Below are positions 21,610 to 33,001 of a stretch of DNA of 64,000 nt, one piece after another. The DNA lies in contig JAJGOT010000001.1 of assembly GCA_022457155.1 (NCBI GenBank), forward strand, positions 4,414,001 through 4,478,000. Reading direction: 5' to 3'. The position numbers and the translations under genes are program-made. Source of the DNA: Cladopsammia gracilis (lineage: Eukaryota; Cnidaria; Anthozoa; Scleractinia; Dendrophylliidae). A model generated the notes under the pieces. That model had not been told where the DNA came from and ran no database searches. It saw only the letters and a program-made list of their open reading frames with translations. Positions within the stretch are counted from its first letter, which is position 1. Every line of letters starts with the position of its first letter.

Positions 21610-22500
21610 AATTCTTCTGTTAATTTTCGAGTTTTAATTTATAATCACAATTTACCGTGTTAAAGCACTTTGCTTCTCATAGGTTATTTAAGTTATTTAT
21701 TTTATTCTGTTTTATGGGTCATTTCTCCCGCCTGTTTATTTGTTTCCTGGGATACGGTCCAACTTGGTCTTCCTCCCATATTTAGTTCCCTCTCCCAATG
21801 GCGGTGCCTAGAGGGGTGACTTACACCTTCTCGGATTACCGGGCGCTAGGGCCGCCATTCCCTGGGAGGTAAATCTTACCTGTTACCATTTTCTTTTTTT
21901 TGGAGGGGGATTGGTTTCGGGGATCCACCTTTTCCCTAATGTTTTCTTTCAGTTTTCAAACGTAGTCTCCCCCTCCCCCGGGGAATGGTGGCCTGTATTT
22001 TAATTCGTTACATTTACATCACCCCTTTTTTTTTCTCTCCTGACCATTTATTCTGATTGTTAGACTGCACTCTATTACATGAAGTTGGGGGAAGTTCTCC
22101 GCCAAGGCTCTTCACCCCATTTGCTCTCTTCCGCATCTGAAGAAGCTTCTAGTGTGTCAAGCGAATATACTTCTCTGGACTCCCTCAAAATTTTCGTTTG
22201 TGCTTTCCCTTCTCGTCCCTCAGGCTTAAAGCGATCTTCTTCTGACTCCTCACAGATTTAAGTTTGGGTAGCAGGTTTTTCGCTAAGTTTGGGTCCTTGT
22301 TTTAGGCTGCAGAAGGTTTGGTTTTGAGTGTGGGTGCTTTGTTTTTGGGAACGGATGATTCCAACCTTATTTGCCTAGAACATTTTTCACCTGTCTTTCA
22401 TGTCACCGATGCCATAAGCCAAAGGACGCCAGAGCTCCCATTCTCATTATAGAAGTGCAGGTGAGACCGCGGTGAAAATAGTTCACTGTTGTTTTCGAGT
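21610..22500. other. Unassigned stretch with a short serine-rich frame
   Basis: Moderate GC with C-rich and G-rich tracts. A 60-codon frame at 22079-22261 starts MKLGEVLRQGSSPHLLSSAS and ends SSSDSSQI. Its serine-rich content looks more protein-like than most frames here, but it has no homology that I recognise and no visible splice partner. It may be a remnant of a retroelement first ORF. Confidence 0.3.
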
Positions 22501-22504
22501 TTAT

Positions 22505-22613
22505 GCCCCAGTGGGACCCCAAGCGTAGTGGGCGCTTTCCGGTCGAACGACCGGAAAGCAGTCTGCGGATACCCAGCGGAAAGCTCCGATTACGCTTGGG
22601 GTCCCGCTGGGGC
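22505..22613. mobile_element. Palindromic MITE-like element, GCCCCAGTGGGACCCC ends
   Basis: Inverted ends GCCCCAGTGGGACCCCAAGC and GCTTGGGGTCCCGCTGGGGC, with an inner CGCTTTCCGGTCGAACGACC self-complementary stretch. It is 109 bp with no coding. Confidence 0.7.
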
Positions 22614-23097
22614 GAAAAACAGACGCGAAAACAACAGATCGAAGATCGAACGCGTAAAGGTCAAATTTGGCTCCTCTGCTCCCTGTGGCCCTTACTGTTG
22701 AAACCCAACTTAGGCGCTTTCAATTCAAAAATAGTTCATAACATCCTCCCGTACAATAGCGAACTCTTCAAACTGAAACTGAACTAAAACTCCACCCCCC
22801 CCTCCCGTTGTGCTTGCTGTAACTTTCCCCAGGAAGCCTTAGTTCATCTACGTTCTGAATGCCCCAGTGCACAAATATTTTGGCAGCAAGTCATTGCTCG
22901 GAGGAATGAAAAGCGATCGAAAAATGTCGCCAAAAACGCTTCAGTGATATTATGTATGACTACACACCAGAATCTACGCATTATGTCGCCTTAAACGATT
23001 TTCTCATTATTAATTAACGACGACCCCCCTTGCCTCCAAATATTCCTTAGTTTACTTAACGATAAGATTCTCTGCAAACAATAGATTGTTTTTAGCG

Positions 23098-23480
23098 GAG
23101 CTCTCGCGGGCCGAAGGCCTCGCTCACATAGCTCCTTACTCATAGAACCTATGCCCGTCATTTTTTATGGTCATGGCTAGCGGAATGTTTCGCGGGCGCG
23201 TCCGTGCGTGTGTCCGTCCGTCCGTGCGTTGCGCAGGGCTAGCTCGCGGGCGCGTGTGACGTCGCAAAACATGCGCGTATGACGTCACGCAACATCCGGG
23301 ATCTTAGAAATTTTGAAACCAAAGCGAGGCTTTGTTTTTCGTGCGGCTACACGACCGATGTCACGTCAGCCGCAGTAAACACTGTTGTTGTGTTTAGCGG
23401 AGAAAACCGTTTGCAAAGTCGTTTTTCTTGCATTTTTTCGCGGTTTGCTATTCAAGACAGGGATACTACGCATTACGCCC
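23098..23480 (+). repeat. Promoter-exon unit R3, inverted partial copy
   Basis: Relative to R1 and R2 this copy is in the opposite orientation. It keeps the ATGACCAT-type end, the GC-rich block, a full CRE TGACGTCA at 23280, aaaccaaagcgaggctttg, gcggagaaaaccgtttg and cgcggtttgcta. Sequence after the presumed exon start diverges. Confidence 0.75.
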
Positions 23481-23699
23481 ACCGATTTTCTGGTAATCGG
23501 ATTATCTCAACTGTCAAGACGTTCACCATTCAGAAACTGGTGATCCGAGGATTTGTTTCATGTTAGAGAACGTGTGATTAGCCAATCACATTCAAGGATG
23601 TAGGATTCAGATCCACTGACGCGGATAATGCAATAAAAATTAAACCATTACATTCACCCAGTAAAGAGATCAAATATATTTCTGCATCACATTTTCACT

Positions 23700-24400
23700 G
23701 GAAAACTTGAACCACTTACAGACTTCACTAAAGTTAGTTAAATCTCTGTAAAATGTCTACATTTCCTTTGTAAATTACGAACTCTGTAAACGTGCACATT
23801 CCCAGAGATTTTGTAACTTCGTAAAAAGTCTGTAAATTACAGCACATTTTCTGCGCTAAGATCGCATAAAATATATATGTAATGTTGATGTTTTTCTTGT
23901 AAATTTTGTGTAAAATTTACAGAGATTTTATGTTACAAACAACAAATCTCTGTAAAATCTTTCTACTTTCTCTGTAAAAATGGCACGAGAAAAAAATCTC
24001 TGTAAACCAGTAAATATAAAATCTCCTTATTATCTCTGTAAAAAGTGAGTCAAAAAAACTTAATGGAATCTTTGTAAAATGTGCACAAAAAAACTACACA
24101 AAATGTCACAGAAAAGTACATACAATGCTTGTAAAATGTATGTATTTTATTGCACTAAATCTATGCAAAATGTCCACATTTTCTCTGTAAAATCAGCATG
24201 TATAAAAGGAACGCGTGAAACATGCATAGCATAAAATCTCAATAAAATATCTGTAAAAAGTAAACGAAACATTGCATAAAATGTTAGTAAAATGTCCACA
24301 AATAAACCACACAAATGTCACAGAGAAGTTCATATAATGTCTGTAAATTTCTAAAATTTTATTGTAAATATAAATTCTTGCAAAATGTCTACATTACTCA
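23700..24400. repeat. Decayed CTCTGTAAAAT-type satellite
   Basis: Many irregular copies of tctctgtaaaatgt and its variants. The reverse complement matches the 35-bp satellite unit acagagattttat at 32.65-33.0 kb, so this is probably an older relative in the opposite orientation. Confidence 0.6.
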
Positions 24401-24480
24401 ATAAAATCTAGCTGTTGGAAGAAAAATGTTGCTACAGTTTAACAAAAGGATTGAACAACTTTACTGCCTTTTGTTTAATA

Positions 24481-24644
24481 AGGGCCTGGTCGCACTACAG
24501 TCAAAAACAAAATTCCGCCTGTGCAAACATCGAGGAAAACAAAAGAAACCGCTCTGGTGGAACACGCTTTTTGTGGAATGTTTCTGTTTTTATGTCAATT
24601 TGCACGGGCTAATTTTTGCTTTTGGCTGTAGTGCGACCAGGCTC
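24481..24644. mobile_element. TA-flanked MITE, GGCCTGGTCGCACTACAG ends
   Basis: Inverted ends aGGGCCTGGTCGCACTACAG and CTGTAGTGCGACCAGGCTC continue into AAAAACAAAATT and its complement. TA lies outside at 24479-24480 and 24645-24646. The forward frames across it are artefacts. Confidence 0.75.
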
Positions 24645-24649
24645 TAACT

Positions 24650-25670
24650 CTGAAGTTCAAATAAAACTAATGGCAGTGGAATGCAACTGTTTTAAAATCT
24701 ACGATTTTAAACACCAGAGTTATACATTGTATTAAGTGAAATTAAAAGGTCTTCAGTAAGGCTCAGTTCACACTTGGTGCCTGAGAATTAATTATCGGGC
24801 ATTTAAGTGAGCACTGGCTCTCTGTGTAAAAGCATTATTATTCCGTTGCTTAGAAGCACTTGACCCTCAATCCACTGCTTTAGATACCCATAACTCCCTG
24901 CTATGCTTATGTTTCAAAATGGTGTCTGACGGGTGCCCAGTGTGTGACATAGCTCATGTCTCGTTATACAGCACAATTAAATTTCAACAAAGTTACATGA
25001 AGGTGTTCATTAAGATATATTTCAATCTGTTAAAAATCTTGATATAAGCTATATATTTCCTCTAAAAGTGGTATGCCCAAAGAAACCAATCATAGACAAT
25101 CTCAGGGAGAAAAACTGCATAAAAATCTTATCTACGACTCCAAATAATGATTGTTTTAGAAGGTAAATCTAATAATTCTCTATAATAATTTTGTTCTCTA
25201 CATGTAAATCTCTATAATTTAATTAAAATGTATAAAAATTCTGATAAATAAAACCTAAATGCTGTCAAATAAAACCTAAATACAACAAACATAATGGTCT
25301 GATACATGGGAAATACTTCTATAAAAAAAAAATTAAATAACACATTAAATTCATCAATATTATTGTACTTTCATGAAAATAGCACTACAATACTGTATAG
25401 CATTTTTTGAAATAAATTCTCACTTAATATTTACTTATCTGGGTTGGAATATAAATAAATAATCACATGTAATAAACTGTAACATTAATGTTTGCCTTGG
25501 CCTAACATAATTATAATTATTATAAACTTCCTTTCAATAATGTTACCATATGTAGATTGTAATTGACATATAAATTTTCAATGTAATCTTTTATACTTTA
25601 TGACTAAAGCTTCTTTGGAATATGTTTGACCTTTTTGTAAAAGTCATGCCCAATTTGGTCAGCTCCTTTT
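24650..25670. other. Gene-free AT-rich stretch
   Basis: No supported gene or clear repeat. The direct repeat AATAAAACCTAAAT near 25248 and 25268 is the only local structure noticed. Confidence 0.5.
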
Positions 25671-25679
25671 TGAAATTTA

Positions 25680-25750
25680 TTAGTTTACATCACTAAGTTT
25701 CTTGGCCTTCAGAAAAACAATGCAGTAACTGATGCATAGGATGCTGAAAT
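25680..25750 (-). other. Possible terminal exon with strong splice acceptor
   Basis: The minus strand has a pyrimidine-rich tract, TTTGTTTCCTTTCAG, then a 22-codon open stretch with hydrophobic content (FSILCISYCIVFLKAKKLSD) ending in TAA, followed at once by AATAAA. This would suit a last exon encoding a membrane-anchored tail. A donor-bearing exon near 29591 is a possible partner but is 3.8 kb away. Confidence 0.2.
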
Positions 25751-26098
25751 CTGAAAGGAAACAAAATAATGCAAGTCAGAATGTATTTTTTAAACAATGA
25801 GTTTGAGAACTCCATCAAACCAACTAGTCTCACGCTAGCTTTTCAAAATTTTGGAAAATGCAGCCATGTCCTACACTGTACACACTGAAGATCGAAAACT
25901 TAAGGGAGTCATAATTTATTGGTTATCATTAAGTTAAGAAAACAGAGCATCATATCACAAAAATAATAAAACAAAAGCCAGAGGAATTCTGCAAACTCTA
26001 AATACGCTGTTACTCCTTTGGTTGGAATGCCGTTATCACAAATAAGACTCTGCATGTTGTCTGGTAATGTGGCAGTACTCATTTACTCCTAATGTGCA

Positions 26099-26298
26099 GT
26101 TCCAGAAAATATCCATACTCCCCCCACAGAAGGTTTTTTGTTTAGCAACCCCCCCCCCCCCCCCCCCCCGTCCCCCCAGGAAATTCCAGTTCAGCTTCAT
26201 ACTTTGCTTCTAAAATGTTGGCTTTTAAGACCCCCCTCCCCCTAGGAATTTCCAATGACCTTCCATGGGGTGGGTATGGATTTTTTCTGGAACTACAC
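26099..26298. mobile_element. 200-bp MITE with 8-bp direct repeats, poly-C core
   Basis: Inverted ends GTTCCAGAAAATATCCATAC and GTATGGATTTTTTCTGGAAC. The direct repeat AATGTGCA stands at 26091-26098 and 26299-26306, fitting a hAT-type target duplication. A run of about twenty C at 26151-26169 lies inside. Confidence 0.75.
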
Positions 26299-26509
26299 AA
26301 TGTGCAAAGAGGCACTGCAAGGGTAAAGTGAACACTTGAACAACTTGGGAAGTAAAAACTGATTGACCCTGAACTTCAAATATCAGCAAGTCAGTGCAAA
26401 TGCTCAAGCTCTCAAAAATTTATAAATGAGTTTTCCTGTTTCACTTTTCTTAAAGTGTGTTAGTTTCCCAGTGTTCCTGCTGGTAATATGTACAATGTAG
26501 TGAGTAAGG

Positions 26510-26670
26510 GAACGCGGAGGGAGGGGGGAAGGTGAGGCTACGTTCGAACCTTAAAACACTGCACTTCGCAAGTATCCACTAAGCATCTAGAAATAATAAC
26601 AAACAAAACCAATTTTTATCTTGTTCTGACACTATTCATCGGTATGGTTGCTTGCGCATGTGTTTGTTTA
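26510..26670. repeat. Dispersed copy of the 28.64-28.79 kb segment
   Basis: Shares gaggctac-ttcgaacctt, gcatctagaaataataac and ttatcttgttctgacact with 28640-28790. On the minus strand a tRNA-like pair ATGCTTAGTGG and GGTTCGAACG is about 30 bp apart, which hints at a SINE-type Pol III promoter. Confidence 0.5.
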
Positions 26671-28090
26671 TTTCTTTATTCAGGGCTTAATTCATAACCA
26701 CAATACATACATACTTGCGTGTTGTCATGCACAGTGTCACTGCAATCATCACTACAATGTACATGTATCTTCTTTTACAGTGCACCCTGTTGTTCTGTTT
26801 TGTAATTAGAAAAAAAAATTTTGTTAGAAGAATAATGTCAGTTGTTTCATTGTTTACGTGTAGATTAGTTTGATCAACTGACTTGTTGATACACACAATG
26901 TACAGAAAATTAAGGCTGATGTTTTATTTAGTTGTATTTATACATGTTCCTGCACATGTATAAACACAACACAGAGTCACGCAACTCCTGCATACTTTAA
27001 ATTCTACTCTGGGTTAAAAGGGAGTTGTGTGCTAATGAGACCATGACTACAGAATCTGTCCTCAAAGAGACAGGTGGAGTCCATAAGCAGAAGTTACATG
27101 TAGTAATATTGATGTCTATAATGCCCACATGCACTCTTACTTGTACATGCATGGGAATGTTAGAAATCAATAGGAATTCCCATGGCGATGCAATGCATTA
27201 TAACTTTCAATACAGTGTATCAGGCTGGGGGTTAGACAAAATAAAATTAATCAACAAGTTCCATTGCTGCAAGATGAAAGATAGTATACACGCACCTCTG
27301 GCTCAGACCATTCTACATGTACATGTACATCTTTTTCATTACTGCGTGTTTTTGTACTGTAGTTTTGTCACTCAGTTTTCTAAGAAATAAAGTAAATAGT
27401 CACCATTTAGATCACAAACTATAAACCTTGACTACATAATTATACCTGTACATGTATTAGACAACCAAGGCTGTGCTCTAAGAAAAATAGTTGGGAGCCC
27501 AAAATCTCCAAACACTTGAAATCTGGGGTGCTCAGCATACAGTATAAGTTTGGTGCAAAAACAAAGATTTCCTGGTTGCCCAAAGGTAAAATTTTGCATT
27601 GTTGGTCTGTGCTCTAGCAACACACAGTGGCCTAAGCATATCACTTTTGACCTTGGGTGATCAGAAAGTGTACAAACATGTAGTTTTTCACAAAACTTAT
27701 AAGCTGGCACCAATAATGTAGATTTGGAGCACAGCCTCTGTACAGCCTTGACAAGGCTGCACAAAGGCTGTACAGTTCATTGCAAAGTAAAAATAACATG
27801 ATGCTATTTACCCACAGGGTGGCTACAGCTGTACATGTATGTTGTGCTTAAAACTATCCTTGATTCTATTTTTGTTTTATCCTCATTAGCAAACATTCCA
27901 TGTATCTCACACAGACCAAAGAAAAAAAATAAGTGAAGTGCAACAGCTACATGATCAATCAACATACATGTACAGCAACAAATTAAAATTGCCTTCTTTT
28001 CTGGTGGGCCTTTCTCTTTACAAAGAGCAATCTGATATGACATTTGTGAACTACAGCTATACATGTATTATAATCATACTAAAAAAATAC
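26670..28090. other. Gene-free stretch rich in ACATGT
   Basis: Frequent acatgtacatgt runs and short frames on both strands without family resemblance. No splice or promoter architecture was found that I would defend. Confidence 0.45.
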
Positions 28091-29125
28091 ACTGAACTGA
28101 GGATGTTTACAAAACATGGACCCGGGTCCATGGACAATCTGTTGGACCACCCCTAATTTTTGTCAATTTAAGGATGGACTGTGGACTGGGGACAGGGTAT
28201 AAACACAGTCTTAAGTTTTAATAAATATGACATTCAACATCAATTGGTATTTAACTCCCTACTATTTTACCCTTTTGCCAACATTGCATTTTATACAATG
28301 TATGCAGTCTGATTCTTGGCTGGTACTGTTGGGGCAGGAGCAATGATGTGAAGTTTTAGTGCTCTCCCCACAGATTTCCTTTGATGCATGTAGAACAAGA
28401 AGGACTGGGACAAGTCCCAAGCTACACTGTACAGTGTGCTATTACATGTACATGTATTATGACATGCAGACAATCCCATGTGCTTTTCTTTTGGATTCGG
28501 TTAAAACGAAAGTCTAGTGGAGTATAAACAAACACATGCCAAAGCCACCATACTACAAGTAATTGTTTTCATTGTTTCTAGGTGCTTTGTGAATACTCGC
28601 AAAGAGCAGTGTTTTCATTTTGAGTTCTCGGCGAGGGAAGGGGAAGGTGAGGCTACATTCGAACCTTAAACGCTGCTCTTCACAAGTATCCACAAAGCAT
28701 CTAGAAATAATAACAAACAAAACCAATCTTTATCTTGTTCTGACACTGTCTTTTCATCAGTATGGTTACTTGCACATGTGTTTGTTTATACTCCACCAGG
28801 CCTATCAGCATTTTCTTGACAGCACATGCACAACGAATCCAAAAGAAAAGCACATGGGATTGTCTGCATCCCATAATTATAGTAGCTTGGGTCCAGTCCT
28901 TCTTGTTCTACAGTACTTGTGTCTTGACGTTGCTACTTGAAGTTGAATGTCATATTTATTTAAACTGAAGACTGTGTTTTATACCCTGTCCCCAGTCTGC
29001 AGTCCATCCTTTATAATGACAGAAAAATTCAGAAAAAAAATATACTATATTAAAACTGACGAAAATTAAAGGTGGTCCATGTACCTGGGTCCATGTTTTG
29101 TATATGTCCTTGAACTGACTATTGT
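28090..29125. repeat. Large imperfect inverted repeat, about 1 kb
   Basis: The left arm is about 28090-28535 and the right arm about 28777-29125. Matching pieces are AAAACATGGACCCGGGTCC, ggatggactgtggactgggg with ggggacagggtata, the aagaaggactggg block, and TGTGCTTTTCTTTTGGATTCG. The spacer of about 240 bp is the dispersed segment also found at 26.5 kb. It could be two copies of one element head to head. Confidence 0.75.
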
Positions 29126-29590
29126 AATTTTTGGTACTGATTAACTGAGCAGTGTTCGCCTTTTCCAAAGGTTTTACCTCCAACAATTTAGCATGTGTAC
29201 ATAACAAGTCAATGGTCTTATGGCCTACAGTATGATTTCCTAAGCATGGACGGCCAAAGGCCCCAGCAAATAAGAAAATAATACTGTACATCTACATGTA
29301 CTTCATGTTAAAAATCAACATCACTTGAACAGAATTACAAGATTGGAAGAAATATTAAAATTCAAGTTTTAGTTTCTTATAAGCTTACTTATTCAAATGA
29401 GCAGGCTGAAATTGGTTCTGTTCTGGTGTACCAATACACACGGACAAAAACAAGACTAAACAAAGTACAACGTGAAATCCCTTGTGAAGTGTCACCAAGA
29501 CAGAACCCTGAAATTCGTAGAAAATCTTCAGTACAGGTAGCCAAAAATAATATTTAAACTGGTTTACATTTTTAACGTAAGCTTACTTAC

Positions 29591-29655
29591 CTTTGCGATC
29601 ACAAGGGCAGCAAGAATGAAGCGCTTGAATTGATGTAATTTACAGAACTAGCCAA
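29591..29655 (-). other. Possible exon with GTAAGT donor
   Basis: On the minus strand the segment ends GTGATCGCAAAG|GTAAGTAAGC. One frame is hydrophobic (FKRFILAALVIAK) but no ATG precedes it. A GC-richer region follows upstream at 29880-29970, a possible promoter. Confidence 0.25.
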
Positions 29656-31309
29656 CTTGACTTGATCATGACGATGGATGTAGGTTGGAAGCAATCGTAT
29701 GCATAGCGATCGTTGATATTTTGTAAAAACATTGCATGCAGCTTATTCAGAAAACGTAAAACGAGAAAAAGGCTCAAATCACAAGTTGTCTTTTCAAAGC
29801 AAGTGAAGTTTTGAGCGCTGAAAGCGAGCAGCAAGACAGTAATAACAGAGTAATAAAAAAACATGGAAGTTCGTTAAAAGAACCGCCAACACGAACTGCC
29901 CGCCGGGAATGACTCTCTTGCGCATGATCAATTCGCACCCAAGACCTCTCGGCCGAGCGACCTAGCGGAAAATTGCTTTGATGATTGCCTTTCATTTACT
30001 GTATTGTATTTTACATTGTATTCACCATTATTATTTTTCGAGCTCACATACGGCTTTTTCAATGCATTTCTTTTGAATCTCTCGTTCTTCGGAAATCACT
30101 CCTATTTCCGTTCCAGGTAAATCCGGGCTTTAAAGACACCCCTTTCAAGAGCTGTTTAGGCAAGGCTAAAATATTAAAATGCTGCGTCAGCTGTGTGCTC
30201 CTTACCGGTTTTCACTTTTTTTATTGACATGTGAAGTAAAGATGGTATAAAAGACACATATCTCATACAACAGTAATACCGTCGTTGAACTAAGCTGCTT
30301 GTATTTTGAAATATTATTTTTTCTTTGACAGATATGATACGTTGTTTTTCCCGCTCTCGCTCGCGAAGCGGCAATCGAGGGTCCTGAAGAGGGTGGGGGG
30401 GGGGGGGGGGGAGGGGGATACCAATCCCATTTCCCAGCGTCCAAATCCCATTCCCACTAGCAGAATTCTGGAAAAATCCCAGTGTTTTTCGTAGCAACTC
30501 TTTTCTATTCACATCCGCATATCAGGTGATATTCTCCTGCCAAGTCACATTCCTGTCGCCTGCAGACATTCCGCCATGTTGTTTTTAACATGAAAATACG
30601 CATGCTCAGCGTTTTTGGCTTGATTGCACCGCTGTACACAAATATCGTTGACCGCAAGACAAGTGAAAAGTAAAATATTCTGATATTCCTATCGTAGAAT
30701 TGACCGTAAAATAGGCACTTTTAACAGTTTTCTGATGTTTGCAAAACTAAGGGAATTAAAAAGAAACAGAATGCACGATCACTGCAACAAACCGTTGAGA
30801 ATGGCCGGATTTGGGTTTCCAGACCTATAGATCAGTATTAATACTTGAAGTGAAACAAATCAAACGGCAAACTGATCCTTACGGTAGAAAAACAGAACAC
30901 TCACTGAAGCAAATAAAATAAAAGTGGAATATAATAGTGCCCAATATTTCGCTTTGCAAAACTAAGCTTCTTAAGGGGCTAGCACAATAGATTGATTACA
31001 ACTGTAAAACCGTTGTACAAGTGGTTTTGAAAAAACTAAAGAATAACAAAACAATGAATATGATTGGTGAAGGGTTTGACGGGTGATAAACTAAACTGAC
31101 TAGTGATGAGAAAGTTAACGAAGTTCGTCGCGTCTGTTGATTCCAAGTGGTTCTAAACTACTACATACTAAACTAAGGAAACCAATTAACCAGCGAGAGA
31201 GATCAGATCGGTGCCTCCAACAGGAGCTTACAGATGCAACCACCCACGCTGTTTGACCTGTCAGTTTATTCAACAAGGCCAAAAGAAATACACTTTTTTT
31301 TACTACGAA

Positions 31310-31854
31310 AGAGGAACGTTATATTTATAATCACAAAACATGTAATTCTAAAAACCTGATCTATATGATCCAATATAAAAATTGCTTTAAACGTAATATA
31401 CCGTGTGAATACATCGGAGAAACAAAACGCAAACTAATATAAATGAACGCTTTGGTGAACATCGCCGCTCTGTAGATAATCCACATCACCTCAGCTACCC
31501 TACTCCTATATCAGAATACTTTAATCTACCAGGCCACTCTACTAAGACAGGGGCGGATACAGGAGGGTGGATTGGGTGGCTAGCCCCCCCCCCCCCCCCC
31601 CCCCTTAGACCGTCGGTTTTAACAGTTTTCTTTTTAATTGCAACAATGAAAAGTTCTTAAGAGACTCAAGCAGATACCCGTAGCCACCCCACATAAAAAA
31701 ATGGATCCGCGCCTGTAAGGATATGCAACTTATACCACTGGAATTAATACGTAATAGCAGAGACTCTGTACGAAAAGCGCGCGAAGCATTTCGCATAGAC
31801 AAAGCAAAGACGTTAGAACCACTTGGAATCAACAGACGCGACGAAGTTCATTAA
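31310..31854 (+). pseudogene. PLE2 GIY-YIG endonuclease fragment, frameshifted and split by a MITE
   Basis: The frame reads CNSKNLIYMIQYKNC, then CEYIGETKRKL, the GIY-YIG signature. A one-base shift near 31440 leads to ERFGEHRRSVDN and ISEYFNLPGHSTK. A 170-bp MITE then interrupts. After it the frame resumes as DMQLIPLELIRNSRDSVRKA and ends INRRDEVH at TAA 31852-31854. The family pattern places this as the Penelope endonuclease C-terminus. Apart from the single shift and the MITE the domain is well kept, so the copy is fairly young. Confidence 0.85.
31547..31716. mobile_element. 170-bp MITE (ACAGGGGCGGAT ends) inside the PLE2 endonuclease
   Basis: Ends ACAGGGGCGGATAC and ATCCGCGCCTGT are inverted. 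The endonuclease reading frame is restored exactly if the element and one copy of AAG are removed, so AAG (31544-31546, 31717-31719) is the likely target duplication. Inner inverted parts include GGTGGCTAGCCC and GTAGCCACCCC. A run of about twenty C lies at 31586-31605. Confidence 0.75.
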
Positions 31855-31985
31855 CTTTCTCATCACTAGTCTGTTTAGTTTATCACCCGTCAAACCCTTC
31901 ACCAATCATATTCATTGTTTTTGTTATTCTTTAGTTTTTTCAAAACCACATAACGGTTTTACAGTTGTAATCATTTATAGTGCTA

Positions 31986-32026
31986 GCCCCTGAAGAAGCT
32001 TTGTTCTGCAAAGCGAAATATTGGGC
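31986..32026 (+). ncRNA. Hammerhead-like motif with altered core (CUGAAGA) in the PLE2 arm
   Basis: In order: GCCC, CTGAAGA, GCTTTG pairing with CAAAGC, GAAA, TATT, GGGC. Helix I forms from GCCC with GGGC and helix II has six pairs. The core differs from CUGAUGA by one base, and the mirrored left-arm copy near 30940-30988 is further decayed. Confidence 0.5.
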
Positions 32027-32654
32027 ACTATTATATTCCACTTTTATTTTCTTTTATTTGCTTCTGCTTCTGTTTTTCTGCCGTAAGGATCAGTTTGTTT
32101 CTTTTGTTTCACTAAGGAAATTAGTTAGACTAATTAAGACCAGTTAAGCATTGACTGGACATGCTTAATGACAACTGTCCCATTCCAATTTCGACGTTTT
32201 TTTTTTCTATGCTCAGTGAGCAAATCCCAGTCCCAGTGACTCAAATCCCATTTCCCAGGGCAAAAACAGGCCAATCCCAGTTCCCACTTTACCCCCTTTA
32301 GGACCCTTTAGGACCTTTAGGACAATCTCTTATGTGTGTGCTTTCACGTTTGAGTAGATGTCGGACTGTTGCACCCCTGTTCACTCAAAATAAAGAGTTG
32401 TATCAACTCACTTTATTGGGTTAAGAATTAACTCATATTTTTAATTTGAGTGAGAAGCACTGACTCACTGCAGTGAGTAAGTTTTTAATCGTATGTTTGA
32501 GTAAAAGTGACTTTCACTTGATTTTCTCAAACTAAGGAGTTGTTTCAACTCACTGTGTTGAATGAAATATTTAAGTTAAATTTTAAGTAAACTAACTCAA
32601 AATATCGAGTAAAATTCCTACTTTACTAAAACAATTAGTCAGTTTTACTCTTTT

Positions 32655-33001
32655 GCGTCAATTTACAGAGATTTTATAATGCCCCGCTTGCGTCAATTTA
32701 CAGAGATTTTACAGTGCCCCGTTTGCGTCAATTTACAGAGATTTTATGATGCCCCGTTTGCGTCAATTTACAGAGATTTTATAATGCCCCGTTTGCGTCA
32801 ATTTACAGAGATTTTATGATGCCCCATTTGCGTCAATTTACAGAGATTTTATAATGCCCCGTTTGTGTCAATTTACAGAGATTTTATAATGCCCCGTTTG
32901 CGTCAATTTACAGAGATTTTATAATGCCCCGTTTGCGTCAATTTACAGAGATTTTATAATGCCCCGTTTGCGTCAATTTACAGAGATTTTATAATGCCCC
33001 G
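32655..33001. repeat. 35-bp satellite, ten copies
   Basis: The unit contains gcgtcaatttacagagattt and tataatgccccgttt. Copies are nearly identical, so the array is young. An eleventh copy lies at about 33426-33460, beyond a LINE fragment that splits the array. Confidence 0.95.

Larger units (their letters stand above)
30848..32117 (+). mobile_element. Penelope-like element 2 (PLE2) with about 300-bp inverted arms
   Basis: The left arm (about 30848-31157) and right arm (about 31812-32117) are inverted copies sharing GTCGCGTCTGTTGATTCC, gatgagaaagttaac, TTTATCACCCGTCAAACCC and GGATCAGTTTG-type sequence. Between them lies the C-terminal endonuclease region. The reverse transcriptase is missing, as in PLE1. 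A hammerhead-like motif sits in the right arm. Confidence 0.8.
30383..32325. mobile_element. Outer DNA element hosting PLE2
   Basis: Ends GGGTCCTGAAGAGGG on the left and CCCCCTTTAGGACCC on the right are inverted. Both flanks also carry the motif AAATCCCATTTCCCAG in the same direction. Removing PLE2 would leave roughly 0.7 kb. The superfamily and target duplication are unclear. Confidence 0.4.
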
